Assembly: GCA_022709485.1 (NCBI GenBank)
Contig: JAKLIS010000068.1
Coordinates: 1-6,967 of the forward strand
Origin: Elusimicrobiota bacterium
GTDB lineage: Bacteria > Elusimicrobiota > Elusimicrobia > F11
Length of the DNA: 6,967 bases
Reading direction: 5' to 3'
Shown: piece after piece, positions 1 to 4,951 of the stretch
Layout of the letters: every line of letters starts with the position of its first letter
How positions within the stretch are numbered: position 1 is the stretch's first letter
Notes under the pieces: model-generated
The model's database searches: none
Told to the model about the DNA's origin: nothing
The model's input: the letters and a program-made list of their open reading frames with translations, nothing else
Translations under genes and position numbers: made by a program

Positions 1-178
1 GGGGGATATTGTGGGTGATCACACCGTGTATTTGAGCACGGGCGGTGAACGCCTTGAACTCACGCACCGGGCCCATTCCAGGGACGCTTTGGCCATAGGG
101 GCTCTTGAAGCGGCCGCTTGGGTTTTCAAAAAAAGGCCCGGCTTTTACAGCATGGCGGATGTTCTTAAACTTAAGTAG
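1..178 (+). CDS. dapB: 4-hydroxy-tetrahydrodipicolinate reductase, C-terminal end (partial)
   Basis: The gene runs off the left edge; 58 complete codons remain (frame starts at base 2) and end at TAG 176-178. The peptide begins [11 protein letters not shown], followed by [14 protein letters not shown], and ends [12 protein letters not shown]. These match the conserved C-terminal part of DapB (E. coli has GDIVGEHT, GERLEITHKASSR and a final DVL motif). DapB is a cytosolic enzyme that reduces 4-hydroxy-tetrahydrodipicolinate to tetrahydrodipicolinate with NAD(P)H. Its product is the substrate of DapL, encoded 14 bases downstream on the same strand, so the two are almost certainly co-transcribed. 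The family assignment is firm; the N-terminal nucleotide-binding domain is outside the window. Confidence 0.93.
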   Translation, partial: GDIVGDHTVYLSTGGERLELTHRAHSRDALAIGALEAAAWVFKKRPGFYSMADVLKLK

Positions 179-181
179 GAG
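177..181 (+). promoter_or_regulatory. dapL ribosome binding site overlapping the dapB stop codon
   Basis: AGGAG shares its first two bases with the dapB TAG stop and lies 11 bases before the ATG at 193, slightly longer than ideal. It supports the start chosen for dapL and suggests that translation of dapL is coupled to termination of dapB. Confidence 0.7.
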
Positions 182-192
182 TTAATTTATTT

Positions 193-1362
193 ATGTTAGT
201 GAGATCGTCTCTAAGTCAACGCCTTCAAAAACTTCCACCCTATCTTTTTGCCGAATTGGATCGGCGGAAAAAGGCCCTCATGGCCCAAGGGATCAATTTG
301 ATTTCGCTGGGAGTGGGAGACCCGGATAAGCCCACGCCCAAACACATTATTGAGGCCGGCCAGAAAGCCATGGCCAATCCAAAACATCATCAATATCCGT
401 TTGGAAGCGGCCTTTCGGATTTCCGAAAAGCGGTGTCGGGGTTTATGGAAAAAAGGTTTAACGTCAAAGTGGACGCGGACTCTGAAGTGTACGCCCTCAT
501 TGGCTCGAAGGAGGGGATTGGGCATCTTCCCTTGGGGATTATCGACATCAATGATGTGGTGCTGGTTCCGGATCCGGGTTATCCCGTTTATCAAGGCTCC
601 ACCATTTTGGCGGGGGGAGAAGTTTTTTACATGCCGCTTCTTGAACAAAACAATTTCCTTCCGGATTTGGAAGCCATTCCCGCTCATGTCCTGGAACGGG
701 CGAGCCTCATGTTTATTGGGTACCCCAATAACCCCACTTCAACCATGGCCCCTATGGAATTTTTCGAAAAAGCCGTTTGGTTTGGAAAAAAATATTCGAT
801 TGCGATCGCGCATGATAACGCCTATTCCGAAATTTTTTATGAGAAAGCGCCCCGGAGTTTTCTCGAAGTCAAAGGAGCCAAAGAGGTGGGAGTGGAATTT
901 CATTCCCTGTCTAAAACGTACAACATGACGGGCTGGCGACTGGGTTGGATCTGCGGGAACAAAGAAATCGTCCAGAAATTAGGAACGATCAAAGATAATT
1001 ACGACTCCGGCGCTTTTGAGGTGGTACAGATGGCCGGGATTGCCGCCCTGACGGGCCCTCAGACATGCGTGGAAGAGATGCGGAAGCTTTATAAAGGCCG
1101 GCGGGACGTTTTTGTGCCGGGGCTCAAAAAATTGAGTTGGGACGTCAATAACCCCGGCGCCACCTTTTATGTTTGGGCAAAAACACCCAAAGGTTTAAGT
1201 TCAATTGAGACTGTTAACCATGTGCTCAATAACGCCCATGTTATGTGCACGCCCGGGAATGGCTTTGGCCCGTCTGGGGAAGGATATGTCCGGTTTGCAT
1301 TGACTGTGGATATTCCTGTCTTGGAAGAAGCTCTTTCTCGCCTCTCAAAGCTGAAGTGGTAA
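193..1362 (+). CDS. dapL: LL-diaminopimelate aminotransferase
   Basis: This 389-residue class I/II PLP aminotransferase converts tetrahydrodipicolinate plus glutamate directly to LL-2,6-diaminopimelate, bypassing the acyl-blocked DapD/C/E route. Visible signatures are LPPYLFAELDRRK near residues 14-26, GVGDPDKPTP at 40-49, the substrate-site stretch GSKEG at 104-108, YPNNPTS at 177-183, the cofactor-ring region AHDNAYSEI with Asp208 and Tyr211, the Schiff-base lysine Lys241 in SLSKTYNMTGWRLGW, and Arg367 in GYVRFAL as the expected carboxylate-binding arginine. The length fits the DapL branch typified by bacterial enzymes of about 390 residues. The preceding dapB supplies its substrate, which favours DapL over a generic aspartate or alanine aminotransferase. 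The start at 193 has an upstream AGGAG and places the LPPYLF motif at the usual distance from the N terminus. Confidence 0.93.
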   Translation: MLVRSSLSQRLQKLPPYLFAELDRRKKALMAQGINLISLGVGDPDKPTPKHIIEAGQKAMANPKHHQYPFGSGLSDFRKAVSGFMEKRFNVKVDADSEVYALIGSKEGIGHLPLGIIDINDVVLVPDPGYPVYQGSTILAGGEVFYMPLLEQNNFLPDLEAIPAHVLERASLMFIGYPNNPTSTMAPMEFFEKAVWFGKKYSIAIAHDNAYSEIFYEKAPRSFLEVKGAKEVGVEFHSLSKTYNMTGWRLGWICGNKEIVQKLGTIKDNYDSGAFEVVQMAGIAALTGPQTCVEEMRKLYKGRRDVFVPGLKKLSWDVNNPGATFYVWAKTPKGLSSIETVNHVLNNAHVMCTPGNGFGPSGEGYVRFALTVDIPVLEEALSRLSKLKW

Positions 1363-1402
1363 TTTTTATTGCCTTTCTTAGGCTTGATTGCCCGTTTCAA
1401 AT

Positions 1403-1819
1403 TTAAACTTTCGTTATAAACGGTTCTTTGGGGTGGCCGAAGCAGGCTTCCATGGAACTGGCCAGCCCCCCGCGCGAGGCAAACTCGCCTTTCACGATAC
1501 ACCACTTCGGCCGGCAGGCTTTGACCACATCTCTCAAAACTCGGTTCACGACATTTTCTTGAAAGATTCCCAAATTGCGGTAGCTGTGGATGTACATCTT
1601 CAGACTTTTGAGCTCCAGACAAAGTTTATCGGGACAATATGTGATAGTGATGGTTCCAAAGTCCGGAAGGCCTGTTTTGGGGCAGATGGAAGTGAACTCC
1701 GGAATGGAAACCGTGTTAGTATAGCTAGGATATTGGTTGGGCCAACATTCAATGGCGGGTAATTTGGCGTTGACGCCGGCGGCCGCGTGATGGTCTGAGT
1801 AACCTAATTTTGTTTTCAT
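1403..1819 (-). CDS. queF: NADPH-dependent 7-cyano-7-deazaguanine reductase (preQ1 synthase), type I
   Basis: This 138-residue single-domain tunnel-fold enzyme reduces the nitrile of preQ0 to the amine of preQ1 with two NADPH, a cytosolic step in queuosine tRNA modification. Sequence evidence: the nucleophilic Cys46 in TSICPKTG and the proton donor Asp53 in LPDFG, spaced seven residues apart as in B. subtilis QueF (Cys55, Asp62), and the diagnostic QueF motif ELKSLKMY at 69-76, which separates it from GTP cyclohydrolase I. Glu88 in GIFQENV aligns with the B. subtilis substrate-binding Glu97, while the neighbouring His96 position is Gln87 here. Length fits the unimodular type I class. It starts at ATG 1819-1817 with AGGAG five bases upstream. 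It converges on dapL (40-base gap, no clear terminator seen) and diverges from mazG. No other queuosine gene is in the window. Confidence 0.95.
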   Translation of the reverse strand: MKTKLGYSDHHAAAGVNAKLPAIECWPNQYPSYTNTVSIPEFTSICPKTGLPDFGTITITYCPDKLCLELKSLKMYIHSYRNLGIFQENVVNRVLRDVVKACRPKWCIVKGEFASRGGLASSMEACFGHPKEPFITKV

Positions 1820-1824
1820 TTTGT

Positions 1825-1829
1825 CTCCT
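1825..1829 (-). promoter_or_regulatory. queF ribosome binding site
   Basis: On the minus strand AGGAG lies five bases before the ATG at 1819. It fixes the queF start, and no in-frame upstream start has comparable support. Confidence 0.7.
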
Positions 1830-1864
1830 GAAAGAAATTTTGTTTTGATTGATTTTACTCAATT

Positions 1865-1916
1865 ATTCCCTCCCCATGTTTCGTCAATGGGGAGGGGTAG
1901 GCGAGGGGGAGAAAAT
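1865..1916 (-). repeat. Intergenic hairpin repeat, copy 1L (reverse orientation)
   Basis: CCCTCCCCAT (1868-1877) and ATGGGGAGGG (1887-1896) form a perfect 10-bp stem around a 9-base loop, followed by a GGTAGG/GAGGGGG tract. Read on the minus strand, the unit has the order A/T-rich end, C-rich tract, CTCCCC-type hairpin, GGGAATAA, and aligns with copies 1R and 2R. It lies between the divergent queF and mazG genes, head to head with copy 1R. The assignment to one family rests on by-eye alignment. Confidence 0.75.
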
Positions 1917-1965
1917 ATTTTTCCCCTCCCTACCCTCCCCGCTGAAAAAGGCGCGGGGAGGAAAG
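1917..1965 (+). repeat. Intergenic hairpin repeat, copy 1R (forward orientation)
   Basis: The unit begins with a T-run and CCCCTCCCTACC, then CCTCCCCGC (1934-1942) pairs with GCGGGGAGG (1953-1961) as a perfect 9-bp stem with a 10-base loop. It mirrors copy 1L about the A/T-rich centre near 1911-1923 (GAAAA/TTTTC arms), so the whole 1868-1961 block could also fold as one long imperfect hairpin. It ends about 15 bases before the mazG start codon, so any mazG transcript starting upstream carries it as 5' leader. Confidence 0.75.
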
Positions 1966-1970
1966 ATAAA

Positions 1971-1975
1971 AAGGA
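1971..1975 (+). promoter_or_regulatory. mazG ribosome binding site
   Basis: AAGGA lies five bases before ATG 1981. It decides the start: the reading frame is open back to a TTG at 1849, but that extension runs entirely through the palindromic repeat and has no protein-like character. Confidence 0.65.
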
Positions 1976-1980
1976 AATTC

Positions 1981-2379
1981 ATGAAAAAGAAAAAAGTGAC
2001 TTTTAATGATCTAGTGAATGTAATGTCCCGTTTGAGAGCACCCGGCGGTTGCCCTTGGGATCGGGTTCAAACCCATGAATCTCTCTTAAAATATCTGAGA
2101 GAAGAAACAGCGGAAGTGTGTGACGCGGTGAGAAAAAAAGATTTCGCCAACCTTCAGGAAGAATTGGGAGATGTGTTGCTTCAGATTTTGTTCCACTCGG
2201 TCATTGCCAAAGAAGAGAAACTTTTTACAATTGATGATGTTTTGGCCACTCTCCACCGAAAACTGATTGTCCGCCATCCGCATGTGTTTCAAAAAGGATT
2301 TAAAGAAACACTTACGCCCAACCAAGTGAAGAAAAGGTGGGGCATCATCAAAGAACGCGAGCGCCGAAAAAATTCCTAA
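1981..2379 (+). CDS. mazG: Single-domain MazG nucleoside triphosphate pyrophosphohydrolase
   Basis: The 132-residue product is an all-alpha MazG-family enzyme that hydrolyses (d)NTPs to the monophosphate and pyrophosphate, usually seen as house-cleaning of damaged or excess nucleotides. Motifs: CPWDRVQTHESL at 24-35, the Mg-binding EExxE as Glu41, Glu42 and Glu45 in LREETAEV, the second metal motif ELGD at 61-64 (Glu61, Asp64), and KLIVRHPHVF at 94-103. The C-terminal KKRWGIIKER resembles the family's VxxxWExIKxxE, with Gly in place of the usual Glu after Trp. E. coli MazG is about twice as long with tandem domains; this is one domain, a common bacterial form. The gene is flanked by inverted repeat doublets and is convergent with the lipM-like gene, so it is probably transcribed alone. 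Substrate preference cannot be read from sequence. Confidence 0.93.
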   Translation: MKKKKVTFNDLVNVMSRLRAPGGCPWDRVQTHESLLKYLREETAEVCDAVRKKDFANLQEELGDVLLQILFHSVIAKEEKLFTIDDVLATLHRKLIVRHPHVFQKGFKETLTPNQVKKRWGIIKERERRKNS

Positions 2380-2380
2380 T

Positions 2381-2448
2381 TCCTCCCAATCCTCCCCGTT
2401 ACAACGGGGACCTGCCTGCCGCAGGCAGGGGTAAGGAGGGGAATAAAT
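2381..2448 (-). repeat. Intergenic hairpin repeat, copy 2L (reverse orientation)
   Basis: TCCCCGTT (2393-2400) pairs with AACGGGGA (2403-2410), followed by a 19-base palindrome and GGTAAGGAGGGGAATAAAT. Three blocks are exact reverse complements of copy 2R: 2390-2399 with 2547-2556, 2402-2410 with 2532-2540, and 2438-2448 with 2513-2523. The copy begins 2 bases after the mazG stop codon. Confidence 0.75.
2411..2429. repeat. 19-base perfect palindrome nested in repeat copy 2L
   Basis: CCTGCCTGC and GCAGGCAGG are exact reverse complements around a single central C. The segment is absent from copy 2R when the two are aligned, so it looks like an insertion into the repeat. I recall this type of CCTGCC palindrome as frequent in contigs of uncultivated bacteria, but that is memory and was not searched. 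Confidence 0.7.
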
Positions 2449-2453
2449 CAGTT

Positions 2454-2500
2454 ATTCCTTGTTTAGACTCTTAGCAGCAAAAAGAAGCAAGGAATTTTTT
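2454..2500 (+). terminator. Candidate intrinsic terminator of mazG
   Basis: ATTCCTTGTTT (2454-2464) can pair with 2485-2495 as an 11-bp stem with one G-T pair, followed by a run of six T (2495-2500). The stem is A/T-rich and the loop is about 20 bases, so it is weaker than a classical terminator. It sits 75 bases past the mazG stop, in the spacer between repeat copies 2L and 2R, and the orientation of the T-run suits plus-strand transcription. Confidence 0.45.
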
Positions 2501-2512
2501 AAGGAAATTTTA

Positions 2513-2560
2513 ATTTATTCCCCACCTAGTCTCCCCGTTGAACGGCACGGGGAGGAATTC
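2513..2560 (+). repeat. Intergenic hairpin repeat, copy 2R (forward orientation)
   Basis: It begins ATTTATTCCCC (2513-2523), and CTCCCCGT (2531-2538) pairs with ACGGGGAG (2547-2554) as a perfect 8-bp stem with an 8-base loop. Order and sequence match copy 1R upstream of mazG and the reverse complement of copy 2L. It lies beyond the 3' ends of both mazG and the convergent lipM-like gene. Confidence 0.75.
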
Positions 2561-2564
2561 TTAA

Positions 2565-2594
2565 AAATGTCCCGGTGTGCGGTACGGGGAGGAT
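2565..2594 (+). repeat. Decayed partial copy of the same hairpin repeat
   Basis: The stretch around 2569-2593 resembles the hairpin part of copy 2R and ends with the same ACGGGGAGGA (2584-2593), but its left arm is degraded and only about 4 bp can pair. It abuts the stop codon of the minus-strand lipM-like gene. It is probably a tandem partial duplication. Confidence 0.55.
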
Positions 2595-3245
2595 TTAAAA
2601 AACAGATGAGATTTTTTCGATGAGGGAAGGGATATTTTCGCCGCCGTCCAAAATAATATGGCCTTGGTAGAGAATCGATTTTTTCGTTAGTCGCATAGCC
2701 CCACCCACCACTTTTTTTTCTCCCAACATCACATCGTTGCAAACAGGAGTGGCAAAACAGATGGAAAAGTGCACCGGGGCCGTTTCTTCTATGGAATTGG
2801 CAACTTGGGCAGCGCAATCCGCCGTCCCTTCTTTTTTGTGGAGAGAAAAATCACGATTAGGGAAAAAAGTCCCCAGGGCATTTTTAATCTTCAAATGAAT
2901 GGCTTCATAACAAGCGCGGGGATGTTCCGGAAGGATCTTTTTTTTTCGGGGCCAAAGAAGAGACAGGCTTAAGTCCGTCTGTTTATGAAGAACCGCGCCC
3001 CCGGCCGTGGGCCGTTGCACATAATCCACATGCCCCGCCTCTACCGCCCATTCTTTAACTTTGGTTTGATCCATAAGATAGCCGAAACTTATTGTGGGTT
3101 TGTTCCACTGGAAAAATCGGATTTTGGGAATTTGAATAAGGCCCGAATCCATTTCCTCCAATGCCCATTTGTCGATGGTCATGTTTTCGTGCCCGGGGAG
3201 GATCCCAGAGTCAAGCACCTGCCAGGAAAATTTTTGAAAACTCAT
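2595..3245 (-). CDS. LipM/LplA-type lipoyl attachment enzyme (octanoyltransferase or lipoate-protein ligase)
   Basis: The 216-residue product belongs to the BPL/LplA/LipB fold family, which attaches octanoyl or lipoyl groups to carrier lysines. Its N terminus, WQVLDSG then ENMTIDKWALEE, resembles LipM (WRFIDSG...NMALDEALL). RPTAGGAVLH at 78-87 matches the RPTGGGAVLH ligand loop with one Gly changed to Ala. SICFATP contains Cys163, aligned with the LipM acyl-accepting cysteine, and GEKKVVGGAMR with Lys177/Lys178 fits the lysine motif. ATG 3245 was chosen because it puts the conserved Trp at residue 8 as in LipM and falls just after the stop of the preceding ORF; the frame also has an ATG at 3293. 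Neither start has a good ribosome site. The protein ends soon after GHIIL and is shorter than B. subtilis LipM (about 278). Last in the gcv operon, it probably modifies GcvH. Transferase versus ligase cannot be decided. Confidence 0.8.
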   Translation of the reverse strand: MSFQKFSWQVLDSGILPGHENMTIDKWALEEMDSGLIQIPKIRFFQWNKPTISFGYLMDQTKVKEWAVEAGHVDYVQRPTAGGAVLHKQTDLSLSLLWPRKKKILPEHPRACYEAIHLKIKNALGTFFPNRDFSLHKKEGTADCAAQVANSIEETAPVHFSICFATPVCNDVMLGEKKVVGGAMRLTKKSILYQGHIILDGGENIPSLIEKISSVF

Positions 3246-3249
3246 CTCA

Positions 3250-3471
3250 TCAAAGAAGTTTAAATGGGACCCAATTTTGAAATTCCGCCGCATTTGATTC
3301 TTTGTCTTTGAGATGTGGGCTTTTTCGAAGGAGGGAAACGTTCCATTTCAGGTATTCATCCATCGCTAGGGGTCGAGAGGCGATAATTTGTCCGTTGGGA
3401 AGAATAATGGCTCTAAATTTTCTTTGAATTTTATTTTTGGGGTCCTTGGGATTTTTGAGTTTTTTCTTCAT
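3250..3471 (-). CDS. Possible small hypothetical protein between gcvPB and the lipM-like gene
   Basis: I do not recognise this 73-residue ORF. It begins inside the 3' end of gcvPB (41-base overlap) and its TGA is four bases before the ATG of the lipM-like gene, so it fills an otherwise unexplained 185-base gap in a tightly packed operon. The product has a very basic N terminus (MKKKLKNPKDPKNK), then a stretch resembling a short beta segment (FRAIILPNGQIIASRPL), then a charged, possibly helical tail with Trp residues. No signal peptide, membrane segment or cysteine motif is seen. Against it: there is no ribosome binding site before ATG 3471, and overlapping starts are easy to find by chance. 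Translation could be coupled to gcvPB. Confidence 0.4.
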   Translation of the reverse strand: MKKKLKNPKDPKNKIQRKFRAIILPNGQIIASRPLAMDEYLKWNVSLLRKSPHLKDKESNAAEFQNWVPFKLL

Positions 3472-4951
3472 AAAAGGTATTGAACGCTGAATTCCAAGAG
3501 GGCCATTTGAGGACCGGTTCTCTGGCGGCTTGGACTTCATCCAAGCGTTGAACGGGGGTTGTGTGAGGCGCGTGCTTCACCATTTCGGGATCGGTCTCAA
3601 TTTCCCGGGCAATCTTTTCAATGGTTGTGCAAAAAGCTTCCAATGTTTCGGGAGTTTCCGTTTCCGTCGGCTCAATCATGAGGCATTCCGGGACAATGAG
3701 AGGAAAATAGACGGTGGGAGCGTAATAACCATAGTCCAGGAGCCGTTTGGCGATGTCCAGTGTTTTGGTCCCGTTTTTCAGGGCGGGAACGCCGGAAAAG
3801 ACCGCCTCATGCATGCACGGTTCGTTGGCCGCCACTTTGAAAATTTTGGATAACCGGACGCGGATAAAATTGGCGTTAATGATGGCGCGCCGGCTCATTT
3901 CTTTAACCCCGTCTTCTCCCAGGGTCACCATATAGGTATAAGCCCGCAAAAGAACGCCGGTGCTTCCAAAAAAACTCCGCATTTGGCCGATGGACTGAGG
4001 GAATTGGTGTTTTGAATCCCTCATAACAAATTTTTCTTTTTCTTTGAGGACGCGGGGAACGGGAAGAAATGGCTCCAATTCTTTTTTAACGCCCACGGGT
4101 CCGGCCCCAGGCCCGCCCCCGCCATGAGGGGTGGAAAACGTTTTGTGCAGGTTGATGTGGCAAATATCAAATCCCAAATCGCCGGGTCTCACCAAGCCGG
4201 CCAGGGCGTTGAAATTGGCGCCGTCCAAGTAGACCAAGGCCCCTTTGGCGTGGGCTTCCCGCGTGATGGTTTCAATTTGGCCTTCGAAGATGCCCAAGGT
4301 GTTCGGCAAGGTGATCATAATGAGCGCCACTTCATCAGTCAGTTTTTGCCTGTAATCACTCAGATCAATATGGCCGTCGCTTTGGGATTTCACTTGAACC
4401 ACTTTAAAGCCCGCCAACGCGGCGCTCGCTGGGTTGGTTCCGTGGGCGGAATCCGGAATCAAGACAACCGATTTCTTATTACCGCGGGCGCGGTGGTAAG
4501 CCTGGGCCAAGAAAATGCCGGTTAATTCCCCGTGAGCGCCCGCCGCCGGTTGAAGGGTAAAGGCGTCAAAGCCCGTTACTCGAATGAGCCATTGTTCCAG
4601 GTTATAGAGAATCTCCAACATCCCTTGGGAGACGACGTCCGGCGCCAGAGGATGGATATTTTTTAAGCCGGGAAGGCCGGCCATCGCTTCGTTTAGCTTG
4701 GGATTGTATTTCATCGTGCAACTGCCCAAGGGATAAAAATGCGTATCAATAGAAAAGTTCAGTTGGGACAGGCGCGTAAAGTGGCGGACCACCTGAAACT
4801 CGGTCACTTCCGGTAGATGCGGTTTCTTTTTTCTAAGAAATTTTTCTGGGATCAAATGCCCCAACGGTTGTGAAACGGGGGATTTGGGAATGCCCACGCC
4901 CCGCCGCCCTTTGACGGATTGATCGATCAAAAGGGGTTCAAGCCGGCTCAT
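3431..4951 (-). CDS. gcvPB: Glycine dehydrogenase (decarboxylating) subunit 2, P-protein beta subunit
   Basis: This 506-residue protein is the PLP-bearing half of the two-subunit P protein of the glycine cleavage system. With GcvPA it decarboxylates glycine and transfers the aminomethyl group to the lipoyl arm of GcvH. Motifs: HFYPLGSCTMKYNP at 71-84, LQPAAGAHGE at 133-142, the phosphate-binding SAHGTNPASA at 168-177, the cofactor Asp243 in YLDGAN, and the Schiff-base Lys270 in NLHKTFSTPHGGGGPGAG. MIEPTETE at 425-432 marks the C-terminal domain. The length is typical (480-510). The start overlaps the gcvPA stop by four bases (ATGA), with a GAGGAG ribosome site inside the end of gcvPA, so the two subunits are coupled translationally as expected for an obligate complex. 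The lysine-rich tail after residue 494 is not a recognised family element. Confidence 0.96.
   Translation of the reverse strand: MSRLEPLLIDQSVKGRRGVGIPKSPVSQPLGHLIPEKFLRKKKPHLPEVTEFQVVRHFTRLSQLNFSIDTHFYPLGSCTMKYNPKLNEAMAGLPGLKNIHPLAPDVVSQGMLEILYNLEQWLIRVTGFDAFTLQPAAGAHGELTGIFLAQAYHRARGNKKSVVLIPDSAHGTNPASAALAGFKVVQVKSQSDGHIDLSDYRQKLTDEVALIMITLPNTLGIFEGQIETITREAHAKGALVYLDGANFNALAGLVRPGDLGFDICHINLHKTFSTPHGGGGPGAGPVGVKKELEPFLPVPRVLKEKEKFVMRDSKHQFPQSIGQMRSFFGSTGVLLRAYTYMVTLGEDGVKEMSRRAIINANFIRVRLSKIFKVAANEPCMHEAVFSGVPALKNGTKTLDIAKRLLDYGYYAPTVYFPLIVPECLMIEPTETETPETLEAFCTTIEKIAREIETDPEMVKHAPHTTPVQRLDEVQAAREPVLKWPSWNSAFNTFYEEKTQKSQGPQK

Noticed and set aside
211..687. Minus-strand ORF of 158 codons inside dapL
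   Set aside because: It is wholly antisense to a strongly conserved gene, and its product has no recognisable motif.
350..928. Plus-strand ORF of 192 codons in another frame of dapL
   Set aside because: It overlaps dapL completely; the translation is Trp/Arg-rich and non-protein-like, as expected for a frame shadow.
1363..1402. Shared terminator between convergent dapL and queF
   Set aside because: The 40-base gap has short T and A runs but no stem longer than about 3 bp that I could support.
1388..1762. Plus-strand 124-codon ORF and minus-strand 151-codon ORF (1167-1622) over queF
   Set aside because: Both are shadows of queF, whose catalytic and signature motifs are all in the other frame.
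1820..1880. preQ1 riboswitch upstream of queF
   Set aside because: The short leader lacks the preQ1-I pattern of a C-rich loop and A-rich tail covering the ribosome site; the hairpin present belongs to the repeat family also found after mazG.
1849..1980. N-terminal extension of mazG from TTG 1849
   Set aside because: The extension is translated palindromic repeat; ATG 1981 has its own ribosome site and gives the normal MazG N terminus.
1865..2594. CRISPR array
   Set aside because: The repeats are inverted doublets with unequal spacing and a gene between them; there is no regular spacer pattern and no cas gene.
4124..4525. Plus-strand 133-codon ORF inside gcvPB
   Set aside because: It is antisense to the PLP-binding core of gcvPB and has no supporting motif or ribosome site.
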